A stretch of 64,000 nucleotides of DNA. It comes from Clostridium bornimense (GTDB taxonomy: Bacteria > Bacillota > Clostridia > Clostridiales > Clostridiaceae). The stretch lies in contig NZ_HG917869.1 in assembly GCF_000577895.1 (NCBI RefSeq), forward strand, positions 62,001 through 126,000, given 5' to 3'. The position numbers were made by a program, and so were the translations under genes. Numbering within the stretch: position 1 is the stretch's first letter; each line of letters starts with the position of its first letter. The notes beneath the pieces are model-generated. The model saw only the letters and a list, made by a program, of their open reading frames with translations, had not been told where the DNA came from and made no database searches. Below, in pieces: positions 24,345 to 31,693 of the stretch.

Positions 24345-24423
24345 ATCCAACACCACCCCCCTTAAGTTATGATTTAAATCACCAATAACCCAAGGTGGAA
24401 AAACCTCACTTCAAGATGTTACA

Positions 24424-24552
24424 GAGAACCGTATCATAAGCAAATGAGATAAATAGCCTTAACCAAACAATATCAATGGTTAAGGCTATTTATATAGTTA
24501 GAAGTAACGTATTATAAGCAATAGTATATTTATAAAATATGTTACAAAGAAA
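24424..24552 (+). repeat. Cassette-boundary repeat R2
   Basis: GAGAACCGTATCATAAGC then AAATGAGAT (24424-24450) is followed by a hairpin (ATAGCCTTAACCA at 24453-24465 with TGGTTAAGGCTAT at 24478-24490), then TAACGTATTATAAGCAATA and AAAATATGTTACAA. The order matches R1 at 22954-23081, and the loop and stem bases differ by compensating changes, so the hairpin itself is conserved. Confidence 0.75.
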
Positions 24553-24671
24553 TGTTCACGAAAATTCATTCGTTATTGCTACAGCACCTTATTATTTTAT
24601 GTTAAGAAAGGTGGAGTCAGTGTATTGAATTTAGATATTGCTATATTGTAGTTAATAAAGACTATATAGAC

Positions 24672-25067
24672 TTATAGTATATCTTCTAGGGTATATTTAG
24701 ATAACTCATTAATAAAAGCTTGTAATGACTTAGAAAGAATTCTTTTAAGATTACAATCACTGGTCATTAGTGGGCAAAGCTTAGGGTTAGCCATACATTC
24801 AACTAAGTTTAGATTTTCTTCAGTTGCTACTAAAACTTTGCCAAGATTTATTTCACTTGGCTCTAAACCTAATTTTAATCCACCATTTCTACCTTTGGTT
24901 GATATGATATATCCTGTTTTAGCAAGCTTATGTATAACTTTTTTCATATGGTGTTCGGATACTTCTAGATACTTAGCAAGTTTATCCACTGTAGTAGTTT
25001 CATCTCTATTTCTAGCTAGATATATTAAGGATCTAAAAGCATAGTCTGTGAATTTAGATATTTGCAT
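24672..25067 (-). CDS. nsrR: Rrf2-family regulator, NsrR-like nitric oxide sensor
   Basis: The 131-residue protein has an N-terminal winged helix-turn-helix (TVDKLAKYLEVSEHHMKKVIHKLAKTG, then a NGGLKL wing). Three cysteines, C91, C98 and C105, have the spacing expected for an NsrR-type [4Fe-4S] cluster. NsrR loses DNA binding when nitric oxide attacks the cluster. The gene is divergent from a globin gene whose promoter overlaps a good NsrR-like palindrome (25224-25250), so autoregulation and control of the globin are likely. Other Rrf2 proteins (IscR, CymR) differ in Cys pattern. AAAGGAGATTAACT precedes the start. Confidence 0.85.
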   Translation of the reverse strand: MQISKFTDYAFRSLIYLARNRDETTTVDKLAKYLEVSEHHMKKVIHKLAKTGYIISTKGRNGGLKLGLEPSEINLGKVLVATEENLNLVECMANPKLCPLMTSDCNLKRILSKSLQAFINELSKYTLEDIL

Positions 25068-25223
25068 AGTTAATCTCCTTTAGAATTTGGATATATTATA
25101 TTGAAATAAAAAAAATATATTTAATTTACAATTTTATATTTTATGATAAATTACTTTTATAAATCAAGGAAGAGTTACAAATGAGTAAATATGCATTTAT
25201 ATTATTATTTTATTTTTTCAAAT

Positions 25224-25268
25224 AAAATGTGTATTTAAATTGCACATTTTAAAATGTTATGTTATATT
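25224..25268 (+). promoter_or_regulatory. Globin promoter overlapping an NsrR-type operator
   Basis: The inverted repeat AAAATGTG-N11-CACATTTT (25224-25250) is centred on TTTAAAT, as in NsrR sites. The promoter is TTGCAC (25240-25245), 17 bp, TATATT (25263-25268). The right half-site covers the -35, so a bound repressor would block polymerase. A weaker palindrome AAATG-N10-CATTT lies at 25179-25198. Confidence 0.75.
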
Positions 25269-25346
25269 AAATGTACAAAGTAATAATAATTATTAAGTAA
25301 TATAAATTTAATATTAGAAAACAAAAGATTAAAGGAGAGAAAAGAT

Positions 25347-25787
25347 ATGTTAGATCAAAAAACAATTGAAATAGTTAAAAGCACAGTACCGGCGTTAAAG
25401 GAGCATGGTGTAGAAATTACAAAAACTTTCTATAAAAATATGTTTGAAAATAATCCAGAAGTTAAGAGATTATTCAATATGGATAGACAAGCTTCAGGAG
25501 AGCAACCAAAGGCGTTAGCTATGACAATATTAGCAGCTGCTCAGAATATAGATAACTTAGAAGTTTTATTACCAGCAGTAAAGAAAATAGGAGAAAGACA
25601 CTGTGATGTTCAAATTAAAGAAGAACATTATCCAATAGTTGGAGCTAACCTTTTAGTAGCAATCAAAGAAGTTTTAGGTGATGCAGCGACAGATGAGGTT
25701 ATTGATGCCTGGGGTAAAGCTTATGAAGTGATAGCTAAAATATTTATAGATGTTGAAAAAGAAATCTACGAATCAAGAAATAAATAA
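25347..25787 (+). CDS. Single-domain globin (Vgb/flavohemoglobin-type)
   Basis: This 146-residue heme protein corresponds to the globin part of flavohemoglobin. The N-terminus [15 protein letters not shown] and the GERHC segment with the proximal His (F8) are typical, followed by [11 protein letters not shown] and the G-H helices ([16 protein letters not shown]). No FAD or NAD domain follows, so an external reductase is needed. In anaerobes such proteins bind or dioxygenate nitric oxide. AAAGGAGAG lies eight bases before the ATG. The promoter overlaps an NsrR-like operator and the nsrR-like gene is divergent, so expression is expected on nitrosative stress. Confidence 0.9.
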   Translation: MLDQKTIEIVKSTVPALKEHGVEITKTFYKNMFENNPEVKRLFNMDRQASGEQPKALAMTILAAAQNIDNLEVLLPAVKKIGERHCDVQIKEEHYPIVGANLLVAIKEVLGDAATDEVIDAWGKAYEVIAKIFIDVEKEIYESRNK

Positions 25788-26140
25788 TATATAATAAATG
25801 TGTATAGCTAGACTCATGTTAATCTCAGATAGAGTGCTTCTCTTAGTCTAAAATCGTTAAATCTACTATTATGCTATAAGCGTACTTAATTTAATGTTAT
25901 GTATATTTTTAAAACTATTATGAGTTATACAGTTTCTGAATATGTATTAATTGTATCATGTTATTAAGATGCGGACAATATAGAAAATGGTAGATATCTT
26001 ACTGGGTATTTGAGTCTTTTTAAATTGGTTAAAGCTCTGTTGATATCTCAAATTTACTTCGCATTTTCAAATATACTTCTGTTTACGAGTTTGTTAGTAA
26101 ATAATTTGATAGGAATTTTATAATTTCTTTTAAAATTAAA
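25788..26140 (+). other. Intergenic stretch without recognisable gene
   Basis: Between the globin stop and the promoter of the sensor kinase I see only an incomplete stem (TAGACT near 25808 with AGTCTA near 25846) and no open frame with a ribosome site on either strand. No strong terminator for the globin gene is evident. Confidence 0.5.
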
Positions 26141-26169
26141 TTGCACAGGTAGCTTTGTTGTTATACAAT
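26141..26169 (+). promoter_or_regulatory. Sigma-A-type promoter of the sensor kinase gene
   Basis: TTGCAC (26141-26146), a 17-bp spacer and TACAAT (26164-26169) lie 48 bases before the ATG. Confidence 0.65.
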
Positions 26170-26216
26170 CTTGTATTGTGTTAAATTTTAAACGGATGAA
26201 AAAGGAATGAAAAGAA

Positions 26217-28202
26217 ATGAGGTATAAATATAGAGCAATTATAAGTGTATGTGTAACTTTATATATGTTTCTATTTATATGTGATATAGATGATGTTTTT
26301 GGTGATATAGATAATAATGATGATGAAATAAATGTGTTAGTAATTAGTTCGTATTATGGATATAGTAAATGGGAAAAAGGGGTCTTAGAAGGATTTACTG
26401 ATTCAGATGAATTAGGGGTTAATTTGATAAATGTTTCGCTATATTTTGATGGAATTGAGGGTATAGCCGAAAAGACTTATGTGGATAGCGTAAATAAAAT
26501 GATTCAAGAAAAGTATGGCGAAAAGTATATAGATTGTATAGTGACTTTGGATGATGAATCATTTATGTTTGCCAGAGCCAATCTGTTTAATGAAAATTCT
26601 GTTATGTATAAAAAACCTATAGTTTTTTTAGGTGTAAATTTTGATATGAATCTAAGTGAAGATGAAAAGCAGTATATAAGCGGAATTATAGATGATACAG
26701 ATGAAGTAGGGGCTATCAATTTGATTTTGGATTCTGATAAACATATCGAGAATATTTATTTAGTTGCAGGCGAAAGTAAGTATGCTGAAGCTATGGCTTC
26801 GAAGATGCCTTTCTTTAGAAAGTTTGCTAATAGAGATTATGAGTTTGAAATAATTCAGGATTCAAGACTAGGGAATGTAGAAGAACGACTTAAAGATATA
26901 TCAGATGAAGATTCTGCAATTCTTTTAGTTGGTAAGTTTGTTGATGATGTTGGAGTCATCATGGAATCTAAGAGTGTTATATCAAGCATACAATCGAAAA
27001 GTGATGTGCCAATATATTCTACAGCGCAAGCTTATATTGAAGGTGGTGCAATTGGGGGAGTAGTAGGGAACCCATATAAATCAGGTAAAGTATTGGCTGA
27101 GATGGTGGATTCAGTATTAAGTCACGGGGATATACATGTAAGTGTTAATCCTGACAATAAATTAAGTGTTCCAATTGTTAATTTTCGTGCGCTTAGAGAA
27201 TATGGTATTAATCCGTTGTTATTGCCTAAAGATAGTGTTGTTATGAATAAGCGAAGCTATGAGTTGATGGTGCCTCTTTATATCCAAAATATACTATGGA
27301 TTTCAGCGGCATTAATTATAATGGTTTTATTTTATATGATATATAGACATATTAGAGATATGCGGTATGCAAAATATATCATTGATGAAGCTATGTATAG
27401 AGAGAAGGTAAGAAGTGATTTTATAGTTGCTATTTCTCATGAATTTAGAACTCCTATAAATGTAATATCTAGTTGTCTTAAGCTTTTAGAGGTAACTGTG
27501 GATAGAGGTAATTATGAAAAGGAATATATTCTTGAAAAATTCAGTCTTATGAAGAAAAATTCAAATAGATTATTGAAGCAAGTTAATAATCTTATAGATA
27601 CTTCTGAATTAAACAATGGTTATTTGAACTTATCTTTAAATAATTATAATATTGTTGAGGTTGTAGAAGATAGTGTTGGTACGATTATAAATTTTGCGAA
27701 AAATAAAGGGATTGAAGTAGTATTTGATTCTGAGGAAGAGGAGATTATTCTTGCAATAGATAAAAATAAGATAGAGAGAGTAATTCTGAACTTATTATCT
27801 AATTCTGTGAAATATATTGGTGATGGTAGTAATATATTGGTGATGGTATCTATATCTAATGTAACTGAAGATGAAAGGTATGTTTCTGTATCTGTTAAAG
27901 ATGATGGAATAGGTATATCTAAAGATATTGTAGATTTGGTTTTTCAACAGTTTAAAAGAGGCGATGTTGATAATGGTTTAATTAGGGAATGTGAAGGTTC
28001 TGGATTAGGGTTATATATTGTTCGACGTATAGTTGAGCTTCATAACGGAGAGATAAATATTATAAGTGAAGTTGGTAAAGGAACTGAGGTTATTTTCAAA
28101 TTACCTTTATATACTATTGAGGGCGATAGTAGTGGAGTTTTGGCTACAGATATGTCTTCAGTGGATTACAAAGCTGATATTGAATTCTCGGACTTAAATT
28201 AA
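26217..28202 (+). CDS. Sensor histidine kinase with ABC-type substrate-binding sensor domain
   Basis: The 661-residue kinase has an N-terminal membrane segment or signal (about 5-23). An extracellular domain (about 35-320) matches the ABC_sub_bind periplasmic fold (INVLVISSYYGYSKWEKGVLEGF, IVTLDDESFMFA, YSTAQAYIEGGAIGGVV). A TM helix follows (about 358-377), then HisKA with phospho-acceptor H408 in ISHEFRTP. The ATPase domain has an intact N box (LNLLSNSVKY), G1 (VKDDGIGIS) and G2 (GSGLGLYIVRRI). No response-regulator gene is adjacent, so it is an orphan kinase. The sensor class usually binds small organic ligands. The ligand is unknown. AAAGGAATGAAAAGAA is the likely ribosome site. Confidence 0.9.
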   Translation: MRYKYRAIISVCVTLYMFLFICDIDDVFGDIDNNDDEINVLVISSYYGYSKWEKGVLEGFTDSDELGVNLINVSLYFDGIEGIAEKTYVDSVNKMIQEKYGEKYIDCIVTLDDESFMFARANLFNENSVMYKKPIVFLGVNFDMNLSEDEKQYISGIIDDTDEVGAINLILDSDKHIENIYLVAGESKYAEAMASKMPFFRKFANRDYEFEIIQDSRLGNVEERLKDISDEDSAILLVGKFVDDVGVIMESKSVISSIQSKSDVPIYSTAQAYIEGGAIGGVVGNPYKSGKVLAEMVDSVLSHGDIHVSVNPDNKLSVPIVNFRALREYGINPLLLPKDSVVMNKRSYELMVPLYIQNILWISAALIIMVLFYMIYRHIRDMRYAKYIIDEAMYREKVRSDFIVAISHEFRTPINVISSCLKLLEVTVDRGNYEKEYILEKFSLMKKNSNRLLKQVNNLIDTSELNNGYLNLSLNNYNIVEVVEDSVGTIINFAKNKGIEVVFDSEEEEIILAIDKNKIERVILNLLSNSVKYIGDGSNILVMVSISNVTEDERYVSVSVKDDGIGISKDIVDLVFQQFKRGDVDNGLIRECEGSGLGLYIVRRIVELHNGEINIISEVGKGTEVIFKLPLYTIEGDSSGVLATDMSSVDYKADIEFSDLN

Positions 28203-28442
28203 GTTAAATGAAATATTTATTTTTATGAGTTTTTTGTTAGTTTTGTAGGAATTTAAATTGGTTTTTGTAATATATAAAGTGGATATGTGCTAGAGTATTG
28301 AATTTTACCAGGCGGTTTTAGCAAAATAGTTATATAACTGCATTTATGAAAAAGCTTCTCAGCTGGTAAAAATTTTGATAAACCTTTATGAATACAGCTT
28401 TTATGTCGATAGTTATTTTAGACGAACGTGAGAGATACTGTG
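28203..28442 (+). promoter_or_regulatory. CRISPR leader
   Basis: This AT-rich stretch lies upstream of the first perfect repeat and opposite the degenerate end, which marks the leader side and a plus-strand transcript. It holds a 9-bp inverted repeat TTTTACCAG (28303-28311)/CTGGTAAAA (28363-28371). No open frame is present. Confidence 0.65.
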
Positions 28443-29519
28443 GTTGAACAATAACATGTGATGTTTTTAAATGCAACTTTATAATTTTCATATTCTTTAG
28501 TATTTTGCGTTGAACAATAACATGTGATGTTTTTAAATTTTGTAAATTTTAATGTGCCTAATAATTCAATAGTGTTGAACAATAACATGTGATGTTTTTA
28601 AATTTGTTGTCCCTAATTCTTCGAATAAATAGCCATGCCGTTGAACAATAACATGTGATGTTTTTAAATCCTCACTTTTTGCATAAAAAAAGAACTAGTA
28701 AAAACGTTGAACAATAACATGTGATGTTTTTAAATGTAGAATTAGATAAGTTCTAACTCTACTGAATAATAGTTGAACAATAACATGTGATGTTTTTAAA
28801 TATGGTAAGGATATAAACTTCTTAATCGTAGCTAGGTTGAACAATAACATGTGATGTTTTTAAATTCTTGATGATAAGTGGCAAGAGGTTGAACCTCCTA
28901 CGTTGAACAATAACATGTGATGTTTTTAAATTTTAATGATGGAGTTAAGTAGTGGAGCGACTATTGTTGAACAATAACATGTGATGTTTTTAAATACTAC
29001 AGGATGTTCAAGTTGTAGTAGGATGGCTACGTTGAACAATAACATGTGATGTTTTTAAATTTACACCAGAAGCAGTGGCACAATATAGCGGTTCTGGTTG
29101 AACAATAACATGTGATGTTTTTAAATTAAAGTGGATTATGTGGTAAATTATATTTTTTATGGTTGAACAATAACATGTGATGTTTTTAAATAAACTATAA
29201 TAACTATTATCTCCTTGCCAACTCTCGTTGAACAATAACATGTGATGTTTTTAAATTAATCACTTAATTTATCTTTTGCAGTTGCTACAGTTGTTGAACA
29301 ATAACATGTGATGTTTTTAAATTTAACAAGGTTTTTCATTTCCTCATATTGGAAAAGGGTTGAACAATAACATGTGATGTTTTTAAATTATTGGAAAAGG
29401 TAATCCATGTTTAGTTTATCACTGTTGAACAATAACATGTGATGTTTTTAAATCATCTACTTTTACTAAAATATCTAACAGTAGTTTTAGTTGAACAATA
29501 ACATAAGATGTTTTAATGT
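28443..29519 (+). CRISPR. CRISPR array, 17 repeats and 16 spacers, no cas genes in window
   Basis: The 30-bp repeat begins GTTGAACAATAAC and ends GATGTTTTTAAAT. It occurs 16 times without change, from 28443 to 29453. The 17th copy at 29490 is degenerate (ACATAAGATG replaces ACATGTGATG and the end is cut), which marks the distal end. Spacers are 34-36 bp and all differ. The centre AACAT-GTG-ATGTT forms a small stem. A 30-bp repeat with this A/T-rich 3' end resembles clostridial type I-B repeats. No cas gene lies within 28 kb upstream or 34 kb downstream, so processing and interference must come from elsewhere or the array is inactive. Confidence 0.97.
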
Positions 29520-29527
29520 AACATTTT

Positions 29528-29550
29528 AAAAGACCATAAGGTCTTTTTCT
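29528..29550 (+). terminator. Terminator of the CRISPR transcript
   Basis: AAAAGACC (29528-29535)/GGTCTTTT (29540-29547) with an ATAA loop and T-rich tail, nine bases after the last repeat. It supports plus-strand pre-crRNA. Confidence 0.8.
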
Positions 29551-29625
29551 TTTTGATTATCGGTTAAAGTAAATAAGTTAAGGACACCTTCTAAGTTACG
29601 TTTATCAAGAGTAAATATTAAAACA

Positions 29626-29654
29626 TTGAGTTAATCCAATATGTTTAATATAAT
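29626..29654 (+). promoter_or_regulatory. Promoter of the CRISPR-adjacent small RNA
   Basis: TTGAGT (29626-29631), a spacer of exactly 17 bp and TATAAT (29649-29654). No gene with a ribosome site follows, only a structured region ending in a T run. Confidence 0.65.
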
Positions 29655-29660
29655 ACATAT

Positions 29661-29775
29661 GTATAATATGTAAGTGCTTTTTTAATGTTATAAAAGACTA
29701 TGAAATCTTATATAAAGGCTGAATTGAATAGACCTATTGGTCTAGCCTTTACAACGATTTATAGTCTTTTTTATT
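29661..29775 (+). ncRNA. Candidate structured small RNA next to the CRISPR array
   Basis: Three nested stems are visible: AAAAGACTAT (29692-29701) with ATAGTCTTTT (29761-29770), AAAGGCT (29714-29720) with AGCCTTT (29744-29750), and AGACC/GGTCT (29730-29742). A T run ends the outer stem. With the promoter at 29626 this defines an RNA of about 115 nt. An overlapping frame of 56 codons (ATG 29700) has no ribosome site. Confidence 0.55.
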
Positions 29776-29851
29776 TTGCTTTTAGGCACAAACATATTAA
29801 ACTAACTATACTTATATCTTTTACTCTAATTAGTTATTGTAATGCATATAA

Positions 29852-29899
29852 AAATATACCGTATTAGTAGTTAAATTAAACTATCTATACGGTATATTT
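29852..29899. other. Long perfect inverted repeat
   Basis: AAATATACCGTA (29852-29863) and TACGGTATATTT (29888-29899) are perfect complements over 12 bases with a 24-base loop. There is no T run, so it may be an operator or a recombination remnant rather than a terminator. Bases 29993-30016 (TTTACAAAATATGTTACAATG) repeat the end of unit R1 at 23057-23081. Confidence 0.5.
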
Positions 29900-30210
29900 A
29901 ATACTATATTTAAATTAACGTGAGTCTAGTTTTTATTTTTAAGAAGTTTTAAAACCTAATACCAATACGGAGAAAGGGATTAGAGATAATTGAATTTACA
30001 AAATATGTTACAATGAAAAGAGTAAATAAGTTTTAAGTGAAAAATAAATTGGGAAGATATTGAAGATGCACATTGATTATTTGGCAAATTGGTCAATGGA
30101 AAGCCTATTTTACATAATGTAAAATTTTTTTTGCTGTTATGTAAAGGGTATTTGATAGATATTGATCAATAAATATCCAATAATACTTATGAAGGAGGAG
30201 AAAGGTTTGT

Positions 30211-30861
30211 ATGAGTATAGGAGAGAAAATCAATGATCTTCGTAAGAAGAATAATCTTAGTCAAGACCAGTTTGCAGAATTGTTTAATGTCACTAGACAA
30301 ACTGTTTCAAATTGGGAAAATGGAAAGAGCTATCCTGATCTAGAAATGACTCTAAAAATAAGTAATAAGTTTCGAATTTCTGTAGATGAGTTATTGCAAA
30401 ATAATGAGACAATTGTGAGAAAAATTAATTCAGAGAAGAAAGAAAAGAGCAATTTATTGATTCTGCTTGGAATATTATTTTTTGCAGTTATTGTATTTGT
30501 ATTTTGTTTTTATATAAAATATGAAGAAAAGAATGAGATATCATTTGAGATGAATAAAAGTAAAACTTATCATACACAAGAAACAAATAGGTCATTTTTG
30601 GATGCCGGAGTAGGATATTTTACATTGATTAAAGATGGAAAAGTAGATATAAAAGCAATAGGAGATACGGACGATGGAGAGTTACATATTGTAATTACAG
30701 ATGATAAAAATAAAAAGATTTATTATCAAATAGATGGAGAGGAAATAGAAGATTCTCAATCTGTATACTTTAACAGTGGCTCCTATATGATTCAAGTCAC
30801 AGCTGATGATTACACCGAAGATATTGTTAGCCTCACGTATCATGTAAAGGTTAATAATTAA
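30211..30861 (+). CDS. XRE-family regulator with membrane segment and extracytoplasmic domain
   Basis: The 216-residue protein begins with a Cro/CI helix-turn-helix (about residues 6-60; LSQDQFAELFNVTRQTVSNWENGKSYP is split by the motif) of the type common in Firmicutes. One TM helix follows (about 82-101, LLILLGILFFAVIVFVFCF). The C-terminal domain (about 120-216) is beta-rich and predicted outside. The layout suggests direct transmission of an outside signal to DNA. GAAGGAGGAGAAAGG precedes the ATG. It lies 31 bases before the TraX-like gene, so the two may be cotranscribed. The ligand and targets are unknown. Confidence 0.85.
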   Translation: MSIGEKINDLRKKNNLSQDQFAELFNVTRQTVSNWENGKSYPDLEMTLKISNKFRISVDELLQNNETIVRKINSEKKEKSNLLILLGILFFAVIVFVFCFYIKYEEKNEISFEMNKSKTYHTQETNRSFLDAGVGYFTLIKDGKVDIKAIGDTDDGELHIVITDDKNKKIYYQIDGEEIEDSQSVYFNSGSYMIQVTADDYTEDIVSLTYHVKVNN

Positions 30862-30892
30862 AAAATAATATAAATCGTTGGCGAAAAAGAAT

Positions 30893-31651
30893 ATGAACAA
30901 AAAAATATTAAGCGGTAGTACCATTAAGATTATAGCAGTTATAACAATGTGTATTGACCATTTTGGACAGGTAGTATTAAAAAATGGAGTTGTAATGAAT
31001 GCACCTTATAAATTTTTTAGTGATGCACAATTTTCAGCGCTTCTAAGTATAGTGGATTTGTGTCATATGTTGGGAAGAGTTGCATTTCCTCTGTTTTGTT
31101 ATTTACTTGTTGAAGGATTTATTCATACACATAATCTGAGAAGATATATCCTTAATCTTGGATTATTTGCCATAGTTTCAGAGCCTATATACGATTTAAC
31201 TTTTTATGGGAGTGTTTTTAGTAGTGAAGGTCAGAATGTTTTATTTACATTATTAATTGGGATTTTGACGCTTACTTGCATAAAAAAATTGAATGATAAC
31301 ATTTGGGTTGCAATATTTTTCAATTTTATAAGTGGTTCAGTAGCATATATTTTAAACTTAGATGGCTGGTATTATGGGGCTATCATGATTACAGTAATGT
31401 ATATGTTTAGAAGACATAAATTTATGAAATATTTATTGACCGCTGTAGTTATGTATTTGTGTGAACTTGATTATTCTTTGAAAGGTCTTTTAGATCCATA
31501 TTTCTGGATGGCATTACTTTCATTGTTTATAATGGTATTATACAATGGGCAGCGAGGTATGAAAATAAAATATTTTTTCTATATTTTTTATCCAGGGCAC
31601 CTACTATTTTTATATGTTTTGACTACATTTATTATTGTGCCACAGTTATAA
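30893..31651 (+). CDS. TraX-family integral membrane protein
   Basis: This 252-residue protein with about seven hydrophobic helices starts with the family pattern SGSTIKIIAVITMCIDHFG and includes GRVAFPLFCYLLVEGF near residue 60. In F plasmid TraX acetylates pilin. Chromosomal members in Firmicutes are acyltransferase-like and of unknown substrate, so a conjugation role should not be assumed. The start is uncertain. TTG 30878 and ATG 30893 are both possible and neither has a clear ribosome site, so I chose the ATG that matches family N-termini. Coupling to the upstream regulator is likely. Confidence 0.8.
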   Translation: MNKKILSGSTIKIIAVITMCIDHFGQVVLKNGVVMNAPYKFFSDAQFSALLSIVDLCHMLGRVAFPLFCYLLVEGFIHTHNLRRYILNLGLFAIVSEPIYDLTFYGSVFSSEGQNVLFTLLIGILTLTCIKKLNDNIWVAIFFNFISGSVAYILNLDGWYYGAIMITVMYMFRRHKFMKYLLTAVVMYLCELDYSLKGLLDPYFWMALLSLFIMVLYNGQRGMKIKYFFYIFYPGHLLFLYVLTTFIIVPQL

Positions 31652-31693
31652 TGAAGATGAGCCTGAATAGATTCACTAAAGGAGGAATATATT

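Noticed and set aside
28996-29030. CRISPR spacer 9 reads TTGCSSCSRMA in one frame, like a Cys-rich active-site peptide
   Set aside because: A 35-base spacer is too short to assign a source by eye. A database search for a protospacer would be needed.
29008-29241. Minus-strand 77-codon ORF
   Set aside because: It lies wholly within the CRISPR array and translates the repeat again and again (LKTSHVIVQ). It is a product of the repeats, not a gene.
29700-29870. 56-codon plus-strand ORF with two hydrophobic stretches over the CRISPR-adjacent small RNA
   Set aside because: There is no ribosome site, and the sequence is dominated by nested perfect stems that explain it better as structured RNA. A 56-codon frame can occur by chance in this length of AT-rich DNA.
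30893-31651. TraX-like protein as evidence of a conjugative element
   Set aside because: No relaxase, type IV secretion or integrase gene is present. Chromosomal TraX-family proteins are common in Firmicutes without conjugation.
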